A DNA stretch of 64,000 nt from Promerops cafer (GCA_013398275.1 VZSE01002883.1:75203-139202); one strand, 5' to 3'; numbered from the stretch's first letter, positions 9,578-21,896 are shown. Notes: generated by a model from the letters alone, not told the origin. Numbers and translations: made by a program.

Positions 9578-12050
9578 TGTCCTTCTCTCCAGGCTTGGGA
9601 AAACAAACACCCTGATTATGGCATTTAACAACTCCTTGGTCTTTCGTCTTATGACATTTAATTTTTTTGGGTGTCTACCTACATGGAGTTTTCAGGTGAG
9701 AAATCATCTGCAAATAGATTTATAATTCTCTGCAAAAGGTTGCCTCCCCAAGGCTACATCTATGAAATTTCTGTGGTTTTACTTGAGACAAAAAGTTACA
9801 AAGCTGTTTTTTCTTGAGTAACATTGGTCAATCTATTCTGAAATGTGTAATTCCATGGAGCCTTTCAATAGCAAAGTCATGATCCAGCCACGTGAAGATT
9901 TCATCGTCTATTTGCCGAGGTTGATTCCTGAATTTCAGAGGAGCTTTGGGGCAAATTTTCTCCTGCTGCTCTCCTTGACAAGGCAGTTTGGAGACATGAG
10001 CAGCTGCCGAGACAGAGGAGCTGTACAAGAAGAAATACAGCCCGACTCCTAAGCATTTTTGGACCTCTCCAAAGGCTGGCTGCAGTCTCGTGGAGCTGGC
10101 AGATGAAATTGGAGTCCAAGATGTATTGCAGTAATTCTGCCAAGGAAGTGCTAACAACAGGAAACACAATGCAAATATAATCGAGGTCATCAGCCCCTTT
10201 TCCTTGCATAAGTACTTAAATATGTGCTGGTATTGCAGTTACTTAACTGTAATTGCTCAGGGCCTCACGGTCGCTGAGCTTGTATTCTTGCCTCAGGTGA
10301 TGTATTGGTTTCTGACCCTCCTTGGGCACGCCCTGTAAATATTTACACACCTCCAGTCAACGGCTTTGCGTGTTTATTCAAAGAGGGGACAATTAACACG
10401 CAGGAGAAGGAGTTTTCCAGGCTCCTTACAGACGTGGTGTAACTGGTGTAGGGGACAAAGATGGATGTGAGGGGTGCATCCAAAATGTCTCGCTTTTGGA
10501 GGGGTCCAGAGAGACTTTTTTTCTTTGCTTCGGGTGGGGAAAACCTTCTTCGAGCAACTGCTCGAGCTGGTGCTTGAATTACCACCATTTAAAAGACACA
10601 GACTGCTCACAGATGCCACTCAGCTTCCTCCCACACCACTGCCAGAGGACTCCTTGGTCCCTCCAACCCCCTGAGCTCTTTCCAGCCGGTCCAGCTGGCC
10701 AGAGAACGTCCATGTGTGGCACTGACAGGGTTAACCAGGATGAGGAGATCATTTCCACAGCTGACTGCTCTGCAATGGGACAACGGAGAAGCTAAAGAAT
10801 ATTTACTAAAAGGCAGAACATTTGTGAAAAAAAAAAATATATCCAAGCACACATAATTACCACAGCATATCATGCTTTCATTTTTCTTGATAACTTCTGG
10901 CACAGCTCTCTGGCAGGGAGAGCGTGGGTTAGTGAGCAAGCCATCCGTGCCTCCTTTCCCATCCTTGATGTGCCAAAGAATTGGATACAGCCCCAGCTGA
11001 AGCTTTAGTCTTGGTTTAATGTGCTCTTCCAACTGGTGTATTTATGTTTTGCCATCCAGACCAGGATAGAGGGACCAGGTACCAGAGGACAATGTGGAGA
11101 GGACCTCCTTGGAGTAGATTATACCACTGCAAGCCATGTTGTGCACCTTCCACCTCCCTTGCATGTGCCTTGTTGGGGAGAGTTGCTCACCAGAGAAGAA
11201 AATTATGCCTGGGACAGGTAAGACACTCACTTTCCCAGCTCAGAGTGATGCACCTCAGCCAAAATGTTCTGAATGCTGCTAAATCCTTGTACTTGCTAAA
11301 TTTCCTTTGCCTTTTTAAACAGGAAGATTGTTGAGAGACATCCGTGTCTCCTTCCCTCAATTTCCTGAGTGGATTCTGCCTTGTGTCCCCTGGTGCAGGT
11401 GAGGAAATCCTATGGCCTGGGTCTGGGGCTCGACCATAGTGCACAGAGGGAGCACCCAGTTCTGGAATCTGCCTCCAGCACACCCATTCCTTGCCATTTT
11501 CACCTCTTTCTGGCACTATTTTGCTGTGCAGGGTGAGGTCGCAGGTGGCAACTTGTCCCCGTGGGAGATACCAGGGAGGGGACCCTGGGTGCCTGAAAGA
11601 TTTCCATGGTCCCAGACACACTAGAGAGGGGCATCCCCAGGCTCCATGGTGGTCTGGGAGCAGGTGGGGGTTGGATGGGATGTCCTCTGTGTCCAATGCC
11701 CCAGAGGCATCATCTGGGTTGTGGCTGCTGGGTCCCTGGTGTGAGAGATCCTGTTTCTCCAACCTGTTAGAGCTCAGTTCACCATGTTTGGAGAAGTTTG
11801 TTCACTTTTTAGGTTGCAAAAGTATGAAATGACCCTTCCATGAAGGGTTTCTGATCCCGCTGAGGGCTGCCTTCAGCAGCAGTCTCTCAGCACTGTGGTT
11901 GCCTGCAGAGTTTCTTTCAGAAATGGGATTATGTCCAGAAGCATTTGCAGGATCTGCTCCCAGTGATGCCTTGGTGGTAGGGCTGGGGGTTGCAGGGGCA
12001 GCTTAACAAAGGTTTTCTACATTTTTGTAGAAATTACACTTTTGTAATAT
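9578..12050. other. Unique non-coding sequence
   Basis: No gene or known repeat recognised over 2.5 kb. Short A-run near 10828. Confidence 0.55.
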
Positions 12051-12115
12051 CCTATCCTATCCTATCCTATCCTATCCTATCCTATCCTATCCATGTCATG
12101 TCATATCATGTCCTG
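12051..12115. repeat. (CCTAT)n microsatellite grown from a CR1 tail
   Basis: Eight perfect CCTAT units (12051-12090), then degenerate units (CCATG, TCATG, TCATA, TCATG, TCCTG) that grade into the 3' end of the adjacent minus-strand CR1. On the CR1 sense strand the order is element, degenerate tail, (ATAGG)n. Confidence 0.92.
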
Positions 12116-12590
12116 ATTTCGGTTGGAAGGGACCTTAAAGCCCATCCATTTCCACCCCCTGCCATGGACAGGGACACCTTCCACTGTCCCAGGTTGCTCC
12201 AAGCCCCATCCAACCTGGTCTGGAACACAACCAGGGATGGGGCAGCCACAGCTTCTCTGGGCACCCTGTGCCAGGGCCTCACCTCCCTCACAGGGAGGAA
12301 TTTCTTCCCCATATCCCATCTAATGCTGCCCTCTGGCAACTGTGCAGCCATTCCCCCTTGTCCTGTCCCTCCATCTGTTATCCGAAGTCCCTCTCCAGCT
12401 CTCCTGGAGCCCCTTTGGGCACTGTAAGGTGCTCTAAGTTCTCCCTGGAGCCTTCTCTTCCCCAGGCTGAGCACCCTCAGCTTGCCCAGCCTGTTTCCAG
12501 AGCAGAGGGGCTCCAGCCCTTGGAGCACCTCTGTGGCCAGCTCTGGAATCACCCCAACAGCTCCACGTGCTCCTCGATCCCATCACAGCA
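12116..12590 (-). mobile_element. CR1 LINE, ~475 bp, 3' end plus RT C-terminus
   Basis: Reverse-oriented copy. From its 3' end: 'ggttggaagggaccttaaag', 'ccatggacagggacaccttc', 'aggttgctccaagcccc', 'gggatggggcagccac', then the RT C-terminal region ending near 'caccccaacagctccacg'. It is among the best-preserved copies of its lineage here. Confidence 0.92.
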
Positions 12591-12829
12591 GAGGAAGTTG
12601 GACGTGCATTGTCATCCTCATGGGAGTCAACACAACCCAGAAAAGCCTGGGAAAAGGCCCAGCCTCCCCCCTGTTCACAGGTAGGCAGCACAGTCCCAAG
12701 GACGTGGTGGGAGCTGTGGGATTCCTGGCTGGAGATGGGAATGGCAGGGAGCTGGGAAGCCTTTAGCGCCTCTCCCAGCAGATGATCCTTTCTGCCTTGG
12801 AATGCCTCATCTCTTAATGGATGTTAGAA
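12591..12829. other. Unique non-coding sequence
   Basis: Nothing recognised. Confidence 0.5.
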
Positions 12830-13140
12830 GTAGTTTAGCTCGAGTTTTGCTGTATGGCCTTTTGCAAATTGAATTACAGAGCCTCTTGTCTTGCCACAGT
12901 CGGAATTGTTCTCAGCCTAATATCGTGTTTGTCAGGCTTTTGTTTTGTTCTCCTTGCAGCCCAAGATGTCCTTGCTGTGAGCCCGAGCATCTCCTCCGCC
13001 TCACGGGCCTGCTACCTTTGCGTGCAACACTTCTGCTGCTCTAAAGATACCAAAAGGTTTTAATTACGATTAAGCCAAGTCATTTCTACACTTTCGAGCT
13101 GTAAATAAACAGCCTGTTTTGGATAATGGAGGTAATGGTT
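12830..13140. promoter_or_regulatory. Candidate conserved non-coding element with FOX site
   Basis: Repeat-free block with homeodomain-type sites (AATTAC, TAATTACGATTAAG) and a strong forkhead motif GTAAATAAAC at 13101-13110. Assignment rests on composition and motifs only. Confidence 0.3.
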
Positions 13141-13669
13141 TGCATTTCAACTCTACTTCTAACCTCTGATTTTTGCTTGTAATATTTTATGTGGTTAAAT
13201 CAATTTTTTCTGCCATTGAATGTAGCTTTTCTTGCCTTTTTTTTTTTTTTCTTTTTAAACCCAGTTGTAAAGCGTGTGTTTCATCACATCCTTGTTACCC
13301 TAGGACATGCCTGCTGCAGTCAAACTCGCCTGTAGTCATTCTCCTTTCAGAGGGTTCTGGAATGGAGAGGAGGGATTTTTGTTGTTTCCTCCTATTGCTG
13401 ACAAAGGAAGCAAATGCTTTAGCTTGCTTTAGCTTGTTAAAAGTCAGGTAAAAGTGCAGGCTTTGGGATGTGGATTTATTTTCTGAATTCACTTTGTGGG
13501 TTATTTTACGGGGTGCTGGGCTTGGCACACACCTGGTTTGGGGGTCACAACCCTCCTGCACAGCCTTAGTCAACCCCAGGCTGCAATCAAACTACCACTG
13601 CATGACTGTTAAGCACACCCTTCAATTTCCAGGGCTGCTCTAAACGTGCTTTACGAGGGCAAAGCGCCT
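13141..13669. other. Unique non-coding sequence with T-run
   Basis: Contains a T-rich stretch near 13237 and a short tandem CTTTAGCTTG duplication near 13420. No gene. Confidence 0.5.
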
Positions 13670-13900
13670 TTCCCAGGAAGGGAATTAATGGTGATTATTT
13701 CAGTGGACAGGAAATATAATATGTATCATCAGTGCAAACTGACTTAAGCCAGCCAAGGAGTTATCGCTGGAGTATTTTCATCTAGGTCACTTAAAGCCTT
13801 CATTAATTAAATACTGCTGTGTGATTTCTTTCCAAAGTTTAATCTACAATCTGGATTTTTGATTAAAATATGTGCAATTTCAGCCAGCTCCTCGGAGTGA
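13670..13900. promoter_or_regulatory. Candidate conserved non-coding element
   Basis: AT-rich, repeat-free block with many ATTA/TAAT cores (GGAATTAATGG, CATTAATTAAAT, TTGATTAAAA). Inferred from composition. Confidence 0.3.
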
Positions 13901-14224
13901 CCACACCGTGGTTTTAGAGTCCTCAGATGTCACTGCTGTTGCCTCGGATTGTTCTCAGTTGTGTGCTGCTGAAATTGCCCTTTGGATCCTGCCTCAGTCC
14001 CTTCCCCTGCACCCTGCACTAAATGTAAACCCTCTGTTTTTGCTGGTCCTCTCTGCTGCCACACCTTCCTGACTGGTGTTGTTTCGTGCACGAGAAAAGT
14101 CACATTTTGAGCCAGGGAAGAGAGGGGAGAAGGGGATGCTCTTCACCCAGTTTGGTGGTGGCATAGGAATTTCAGCCTGGAATTGCATTATATAATTTCA
14201 ATATGTCTGTATTGCTGGCAGGTC

Positions 14225-14374
14225 ATGGAGTCCCAGGATGGTTTGGGTTGGAAGGGATCTTAAATCTTATCCAGTTCCTGCCACTGCCATGGGCAGGGAC
14301 ACCTTCCACTATCCCAGGTTGCTCCAAATCCTATCCAACCTGGCCTTGGACACTGCCAGGGATGGGGCATCTCC
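14225..14374 (-). mobile_element. CR1 3' end fragment
   Basis: Reverse-oriented terminal ~150 bp: 'tttgggttggaagggatctt', 'ccatgggcagggacacctt', 'aggttgctccaaatcc', ending at 'gccagggatggggcat'. Confidence 0.88.
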
Positions 14375-17084
14375 TGTTGGCAGCTTTCTCAGATTTGTGT
14401 CTCTGCAGGACCTTTAACTCCATGATGTTGGACCATCAGTTGCTTCTGGAGATCTCTGGTAACATTCAATCACTCCTGGGTCAGGGGGTAGCTGAGTGAA
14501 GCCTTTTTCCTCCAAGGCTGTCAGCTGCTCCATAGGCAGCATTTGCTGCTCCATGAAACGCAGCTCCTTGGCCCCTGGCTGCTTCCCAAACACGATGGTG
14601 GTCGGTGGCCCTTTCCCTGTGGACATGGCAGGGAACAAATGGCCTCTGCAGAGCTTTGCTTACGGAGTGCTGGTGTTACCTTTCAGCTGCCTGGACTGTC
14701 CTCCTGAGCAGGAGCAAAGGGGAGCGGGGAATAAGAGACACAGAGAATTCCTGAACACGTTTTTCCAATTAAAACACCAAATCCAGAGCCTGCATGAACA
14801 TAAAGTATTGCGTGTGTGCATCACTTTAAAGACCTGCCTAACCCCCTTCTCCAGACCACAACCATTAACTCTTTTTTTTAAAGCCAATAATCAATGTGGG
14901 TCTAATTTGTTACATTGACATTTTTGCTGGTTTCATCTGAAAGAATTAATTAACATCAAAATGTTTCCTTTCCAGGTGTAAGAGTGGGGGGTCTCAGCAG
15001 TCAGATAAGTTTTGACCTCTGTTGAGAGAACATTTAAATGAGGTTAAGCCTTGGATCTCGTTGATAGAAGATCTGGTGTGGGCTCTGACAGATCTGTAAA
15101 TGCATTACCTGGGCCTTCCAGGCAGTCTGGACCCAGAGGTCTTGGCAGGGCAACTGGGAAGTGGCCAAAATGGGAAGTGGAGGATGTGAAAATAGAGCAA
15201 GCTCCGCCCTGGATCCTCTTTCCCAACTCCAGAGCACCCTTCTGTCTTAATCTCTGCAGCTGCAGCTTGGCCAGGAGTCCCTGGGACCTGCACCCTGCTA
15301 ATTGAAGTGCAGCTGGATCAAGGCTGTCTCAGCCTGAAGTGCAGCTTTTCTTTATGAAACATCCTCTCTAATGCACCCTGTGCTGATTCCAGTGTGTGAT
15401 AGGGAGCCGGGGAGAAGGGGAGAACGGGAATGTTATCCAGGTACACCTGGATCTACAGCCCTTGTTTTAATTGCTTCTGGAGCTCTTCACCAGGGCCTCA
15501 TCAATAGGGCTAACACAGAGGAGGACTCAATTTATTTCCCACAAGAGATGGTCGAGTTGTTTTCTCTTTGTTATGAAGATTGATAACAGCAATCAGATAA
15601 AGTCTGGGCTGCTTCTTAACCACCCTCTGATCTTCCTGGGGCTGGGTGGAGGCTGGCTGCCAAGCTGGCATGCTGGAGTGCATCCCAGGAGGGATACAAG
15701 AACCTGAGGCTTTTCCTCCCCTGGCTGCAGTGGCAGCACTGGAAACTTGAATCAATGAAGTTAAGCTTTTAATGGTTAATTTGGAAAACATGCAATGCAA
15801 AACGTTTTACAGGTTAGGATGGGAGGATGATGCAGAGATCTGCTGACATTACAATGAGTCAAAGGAAAAGTATCAAGGAGCAGGTGCAGGTGTCCCCTGT
15901 GCTGCAAGGTCCCCCTCCTTCTCATTTACTCTGTCATGTATCACTGACCCAAGAGACACAAACCCTTGCATCAGTAAAATAACCTTTTTGGGCCTGAGAT
16001 GCACATTGTCTGTTTTGTGGCAGATCCTGCCTCTTCCTTGTTGTGTGCTCTTCTCTGTCCTCTCCTGAAGTCCTAACCAGTGCAGCCTCAGTGGAAATTA
16101 ATAATGGTATCCCTGAGAAAAACAAAATGGTCTCTTGTTATCCATATTCTGCCATGGTGTGGAGTAAAGGAGTTTGGAAAAGCTGGAATAGCAAAGCCCA
16201 TTGATTGTGCCCACCACGGGTGGGAGAAGCAACTTGGCAGATTCCTCTCACCCCAACTTCTGCCCTGGCAATTAGCAGGGAAGAGACAGAATCCATTTGG
16301 GTTTCAAAATGTAAATGTAAATGTATCTGTTAAAGATAGTTCATGCAGGGAATGCACTGGCTGCCACCTGCTGTGGCTGCTCAGGAGCTCTGGCAGAGGC
16401 TGACACGGCTCCCCGAGGGATTGATCCCTGGTTTAGGGATCATGTCCTCTCTCTGGAGGGAGCAACAGCTGGTAACAAATCTGACCTCATGCCTTGACCA
16501 CTTGAGGGACATTTTTTGAAGTGTCCCCTGGTGCTGTTCCCCATGACTTGCAAGTGGGCACATCCCCTCGGCATTCCTGGGAACTGTGGAAGCCCACGCC
16601 TCTCTGGGAATGCTGGAGCCTCCAAATCAGCTTGGGGTGCCCCATTCCCCGTGGCTTCAGCATGAAGGCAGCCTGAAGGGCTGAAGGGTGCCACATCACC
16701 CCACATGCACAGCAGAATCCACTCCAGCCGTGACCACAGAGCACACACAGACCTGGGGTCCTTCCCACACCCTCCAGCCAGCCTCTCCTCTGAGTGAAAC
16801 CCACCTCAACGTCCCCAGAGAGCTGTGTCCCCATTTGGCACAACCTGGTGCCACCACCAGTGTGATCAATGGGTCTCTCCCCAGCACGGACCGTGGTCCC
16901 TGGGTGGCACAACCTCTGCATCGTTGTCCTTGGGGTTTATCCTTGTGCCCATGGATTAGCACCGCTGGGAAAGCTTTTTTTATGCCTTCATCCTCATCTC
17001 CTGCCAGGCATTTCTGGTGTGCCTGCTTTTAAGTGTCGTGCACTGGTGTACAGCAATTTACAGTGCCTGTTCCTGCTCTCCCAA
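14375..17084. other. Unique non-coding sequence
   Basis: No gene or repeat recognised over 2.7 kb. A short direct iteration of AATGTA occurs near 16308. Confidence 0.5.
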
Positions 17085-17163
17085 CAGTGTAAATCAAGAT
17101 TAATTCCACTGAAGTTTATGGAGTTACGCCAGTGTAAAACTGACTGATAAGAGATTCAGGCCA
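17085..17163. repeat. Ancient amniote interspersed repeat fragment
   Basis: The series GTGTAAATCAAGATTAA, CCACTGAAG..TATGGAGTTA, GCCAGTGTAAAACTG and GATTCAGGCC matches, from memory, an old repeat seen in turtles, crocodilians and birds, with a near-palindromic CATTGAAGTCAATG-like centre. I cannot name the family with certainty. Confidence 0.5.
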
Positions 17164-18467
17164 TTTTCATCGGGTTTGTTCGCTTGTTTGTTTGAAATTA
17201 TATGTGTTGCTGCGGAATGATAAAATGCGGGGATTCAAAGGCAGGTTCGCTGCAAAATACGATTCAAAAGGTTTTTGACTTCACATAATACAGCAAAACA
17301 ATCACTTACAGCAGTTGTATTTTATTGTGGAGTATGATCACAGAGTTTGGAGGAGGAGAGGATGAAAATGAGGCAGAGAAAGAGGAGGGGGAGAATGGAA
17401 GTTTCCCAACACAACATCAAAGGGTGGAAAGTTGGGGTGCTGTCACAGAATTTTACTCAGATGGTAATTTAAGCAGGTATCCATGAGAGTGAGGCTGAGT
17501 GGCTCCCAAAATCCCTTCAGTGGGGGACACACCAGCTGGGACCCCAAGTGGACAATGCAATTCCCTATTTTTCGCAAATCCATCTTGCAAAAGAGCCCCG
17601 CTGCAAATGAAGGCAGTAAAGCCTCTCCAAAAAAGCTGCTGTGTCACCTGTCCTTGTGCTTACACACAGACCCCCATCTCTGTTAACACACTGGAAGGTG
17701 GGGCAGTGCCCTGGGACAGAATCCACCGTGTCCTGGGGCATGTGGCATGGAAACCCCACTGTTTTTTCTCCTTTATGTTCTACAGAGCAAGTGGCCAGTG
17801 GATAAAATAATTCAGTTTCTTTCCATGCTGCTCCTAAGGAGATTTTGAGCTGACATCTGGTTTCATACACCTTGTATCAATGCAATTTTCCCTTCTTTGT
17901 GGGAATTGTAGTTCCTGTACTTTCACCTCTGGTATGACACAGATTCACCCCAATGAGCTCCTCTCCCTCTTGCCAGGTGTCTGCTTGGAACAACCTGTCC
18001 TCCAGCATTTGCTGGCTTTCCCAGCAGCTTTTCCCAGCTCCCTCAAGCTATCACAGTTGTTTTGGTTGCTTGAAGGCAGAGATACTTCTGAAGAATTCCA
18101 AGCTCCAGGTGGGTTTGCTGTGGCAAAAGTCTTTTTCAGACCAAAATAGTGGGATTCAGTTTCCTGTGGCTGTTAATAAATGAATTCACTCTTTACATGC
18201 ACGTGTTCACTGCTTTAGTAATTTATGCTCATTTCAGAAGACTAATATATTACTGTCTGTGTTTCTGTTGGACAATGTTGCTTTGCAGAGCTGAGGTCCG
18301 GGAAGGACAGATTTTGGGATTGGTTGTGGTTTCTTGTGTATAAGATCATGACAGAGGGTTTAATTACACAACTGTAGTGCTTTATTTCCTTGGCCGGGCA
18401 AGTAGGAGGTGCTGAGGTAACGATATCATGGTCTGAAGTTTCCCTCATCCTTCAGTGTGTGGCTCCA
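17164..18467. other. Unique non-coding sequence
   Basis: AT-rich around 17164-17330. Otherwise nothing recognised. Confidence 0.5.
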
Positions 18468-18908
18468 GGAGCGTGTCCAGGGCAGGGAATGGAGCTGGGG
18501 AAGGGGCTGGAGCACCAGGAGTGGCTGAGGGAGCTGGGAAAGGGGCTCAGCCTGGAGAAAAGGAGGCTCAGGGGGAACCTTCTGGCTCTGCACAACTCCC
18601 TGACAGGAGGGGACAGCCAGGGGGGTCAGGCTCTGCTCCCAGGGAACAGGGACAGGATGGGAAGGAATGATCTCAAGATGTGTCAGGGGACGTTTAGGTT
18701 GGACATCAGGAGGAATTTCTTCATGGAAAGGGTGGCCAGGCATTGGAAGGGGCTTCCCAGGGAGGTTTGGAGTGCTCATTCCTGGTGGTGTCCAAGGAAT
18801 GCCTGGACATGGCACTCAGTGCCATGGGCTGGGTGACAAGGTGGGGATCAGTCACAGGTTGGACTTGATGGTCTTGGAGGGCTTTTCCAACCTTAATGAT
18901 CCCATGAT
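18468..18908 (+). mobile_element. CR1 LINE, ~440 bp with RT C-terminus and 3' end
   Basis: Begins 'ggagcgtgtccagggcagg', encodes an ELGKGLSLEKRRLRGNL-type RT terminus, and ends '...cttggagggcttttccaacc' plus 'ttaatgatcccatgat'. It is very similar to the copies at 2.9 kb and 3.9 kb. Confidence 0.93.
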
Positions 18909-18950
18909 GTGCTCAGTCTGGAGAAAAGGAGGCTCAGGGGGACCTCTCTC
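18909..18950 (+). mobile_element. Second CR1 fragment, head-to-tail with the previous
   Basis: Directly after the CR1 3' terminus comes another copy of the RT C-terminal block ('gtctggagaaaaggaggctc' then 'agggggacct'). It is only ~40 bp long and lost on both sides. Confidence 0.75.
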
Positions 18951-19319
18951 CAGCAAAGCTGTGCTGGTGCTGGCTGTCCTCAGAGGCCTGTCCTGAGCAG
19001 AGCCAGCAGGGATCCCTGCGGTCTCAGGGCAGATCCTCATCCGAAGGCTGAGGTCTCTGGAGTGGTCCCTGCCTGGCAGAGGGAAAGGAGCCTTGATTCA
19101 CACAGGCACACACAGAACCAACACCAGCCCTTTGTGAGCTCCACGATGGATTTGTCCCAGCGTCCTCCCAAATCACATTTAGCTGGGGGGTATTTCCCTC
19201 CCTGGCCCCGAGCACATCCCACCGTTGTCCACGGGCCCCACACCCAGCCCCGTGGGGCGTCCTCCATGTGCTGAGGAGAGGCTCCTGCATTATTCCAGAG
19301 CCTTCCCCCACCTCGGAGC
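18951..19319. other. GC-richer unique sequence
   Basis: Nothing recognised. Confidence 0.5.
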
Positions 19320-20060
19320 TTGCCTATGTAATGTTCTTCCCTTACAAATTTCATCTCGCTGCACTGTGCATCCAAACGATCCGGTGATGGAGCGCACAGG
19401 GAAAAAAAATTATAATGCCATTAAAAGTTATCATAAATTTCAGATCAGCATCACTTTTAATCCGATACACAATTTTACTGCCTCTATAAAGTAGGTGATT
19501 TGCAGTGGTCTGAGGCGTCTCCTGGCGCGTTTTACTTCTTTTTAAATTAAACACACCAACTTTGTGCTGAATTCAGAGTGCGGACATAAAAAAGGGGGTA
19601 AAAAGGAGAGGGAAGGGACATCAGATGGGAATTGCAATTGAATCTTTATATATGCCATCTTGGTACTGTGGTACTAAATATAGTGCCAGGTAAATAGATG
19701 TGCTGAAATATTCAGAATAAAAAACAAATGTTCCAATAGCACAGAAACTGAGCATGGAAAATGTTTCCCTCGCTGCTGTGCTTTAGAGGCTAAAATGCTG
19801 TTGTTTAAAACACTCTCTGCTGGAAGATCTCCTGTATCTCATGCATTAAATTATACACTGTGCACAAACATGGATTTTATATTTTAGATTGTATATTATG
19901 TGGTTTCTAACCCTCCCCCTTGCCAATGGAGCGAGCAGTAAACCAAGAATATCCAATTAATATAAATATAACATTATGCCGTTTGCTGATATGAAATTTT
20001 TAGGACTGGGAATGGAAACAGACAACATTTCATGGAGAAATATTTGAAATTAAGATCAGA
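19320..20060. promoter_or_regulatory. Long AT-rich block, candidate conserved element
   Basis: About 740 bp with no CR1 or other recognisable repeat, and numerous TAAT, AAATTA and TTTAAA cores (for example CCAATTAATATAAATAT near 19951). Could be an enhancer cluster; could equally be plain AT-rich DNA. Confidence 0.3.
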
Positions 20061-21018
20061 GATAAGGTAATTATGCACCAGTGATCAAGATTTCACCTGT
20101 TTGCAGGCCCAGAGCTGTCAGAGCCTGACAAAACCACCATGACCACCTGAAGAGATGGTCCTTCCCTCCACCTTTCTGCACCAGTGACCCCCCCCATTTT
20201 GGGCCAAGATCTTGCAGCTGATCTCATCAGTATCCTCTATCAATATCCTGATATCCTCTGGTTGCACCCCAGTCTTTGCTCCAGATCTTAAGGAGAGCAA
20301 GAACTAACTGGTGGCTTTGCTGTGCTGCTCTCTGCCTTCAAAAAAGGCAAAGTATTTCCCCAAAGTAATTCTGAAAAGGTTCATCCCTGTTGTGTCTCAC
20401 TTGAGTTTTATAAAATGACAAAAAATAATTAGAGCCCGGTTTTAAAATTCTTTTCCCAATCAGTCATGGTTTTATTGGCTATTAAAGAGGATTCATGAGG
20501 CTCTGGAGGTCTGTGAGGTCAAAAAAATAACCTAAAGGAAACGCTTGTACAGTCCCAACCTCTTCCTCTCCTTCTCCCAGACTGGGAGATTTTGGTTTGA
20601 ATAAATTCACTTTTGCCAGTGATAGCAAGAAACCAAAGCAGCCACGTTTCAGTGAAAGTCTGGCCCAGAAGCTCTCCTTTCCAGGTGACCACTGGGGTGA
20701 CCAGTGCAAGAAGCATTTTCTGTGTGGTTTGGATGGATTAGCTGTAAAATGAAGTGAATGGAGAGATCCAGCTCTAACTTCCCAAAAAGTAAAAGGCAGA
20801 GGAAGTGAAAACCCATCCCTGAGGATGTGGCTGCAGGAAGGAAGCAAGCAGTTAGAGAGATTTTTAAAAAAAGGTATAATACTTTATTTTTTGCTTTAAT
20901 TTCTAGGTAAACAGCTTTCCCTGCCAGCCCCATGCAGGAGTGTGGATATTTGGGCTGTCTCCCTCCCTTGCAGCAGCAGCTGTCAGGTGTTTTCCAGTTG
21001 TTCCTGCCATGGAACACA
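20061..21018. other. Unique non-coding sequence
   Basis: A minus-strand frame of 227 codons (20649-21332) overlaps a CR1 3' end and a poly-T run and is not credible as a gene. Confidence 0.5.
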
Positions 21019-21110
21019 GTGGGATCCTTGGGGCGTCCTGTGCAGGGACAGGAGTTGGACTTGATGACCCTTTTGGGTGCCTTCCAGCTCAGGGTAGTTT
21101 GTGATTTCCC
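21019..21110 (+). mobile_element. CR1 3' end fragment
   Basis: 'gggatccttggggcgtcctg', 'tgcagggacaggagttggac', 'ttgatgaccc...gtgccttccagctcagg' matches the 3' UTR of the CR1 lineage that also includes the copies at 54.0 and 63.8 kb. Confidence 0.75.
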
Positions 21111-21127
21111 AGCTGTTTGCTTGTGGG

Positions 21128-21145
21128 TTTTTTTTTTTTTTTTTT
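21128..21145. repeat. Poly-T (T18)
   Basis: Eighteen Ts shortly after a CR1 3' end. Confidence 0.95.
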
Positions 21146-21837
21146 GAGCTGAGGCAATTGATTTCCCGGCTATGGGCTCTATCAGCAGCTCTCGATTCCC
21201 TCCCAACTTCCAGACGTGGGTTTGATCATTCAGCTTTTCCTTCCCCCCCTCAGCTGTGCAGCACGAGGAGCTGCCTCTTCCCAAACCCACTCTGCCTCCC
21301 AGTGCTTTCCTATCAGGCACAACACTCTGCAATGGGCCCGAGGGCGTGATATTTTATTTATTTTGATTTATGTAATTAAAGGGATGTCTATCCCTGAGTG
21401 GAGCCAGCCTGGCGCTGGTGATGTGGTGAAACGCCACTGGCGTGAAAAGGATGGTTTATTTTAACCGGGGCTCAGACAGGGAATCGCTGACACCATTTAG
21501 CAGCTTGTCGCTGTTGCTGGCAGGAAAAACATCTCCAGATCTCACAAGAAATGGCAGTTTTCTCGGGAAAACTGTCTGGGGTGGGAGGGAAGAAGTTCCC
21601 TGTGTGGCTGCAGGCTCCCAGCTCTGAGCAGCACCCGGGCTGGGCTGCACTCGGCTGGGAAGGGAGGATGTGCCCGGGACCATCCCCAAAAATCCCCTCC
21701 TGGGTCTGGCATCAGCTGTTTCCCCTCCCTGCTGTATTTCTAGGCACAGTTAGCGAGCTGAGGATGATTTGGGAAGACGTGCATCCCTCCATCTTTGCCT
21801 GTGACCGATCCCTGCTCTGTTTGCATATTCAGGGTTG

Positions 21838-21896
21838 CAGTGAGGTGAGCTTTAATGTCCCTTCCAACCCAAACCATCCTGTGGTTCTGTAATTCC
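21838..21896 (+). mobile_element. CR1 3' end fragment
   Basis: 'gctttaatgtcccttccaac', 'ccaaaccatcctgtggttctg' is the standard CR1 3' terminus with one octamer-like tail unit. Confidence 0.8.

Noticed and set aside
20649..21332. 227-codon open frame on the minus strand
   Set aside because: Contains a Lys run from a poly-T tract and an antisense CR1 3' end; no family resemblance.
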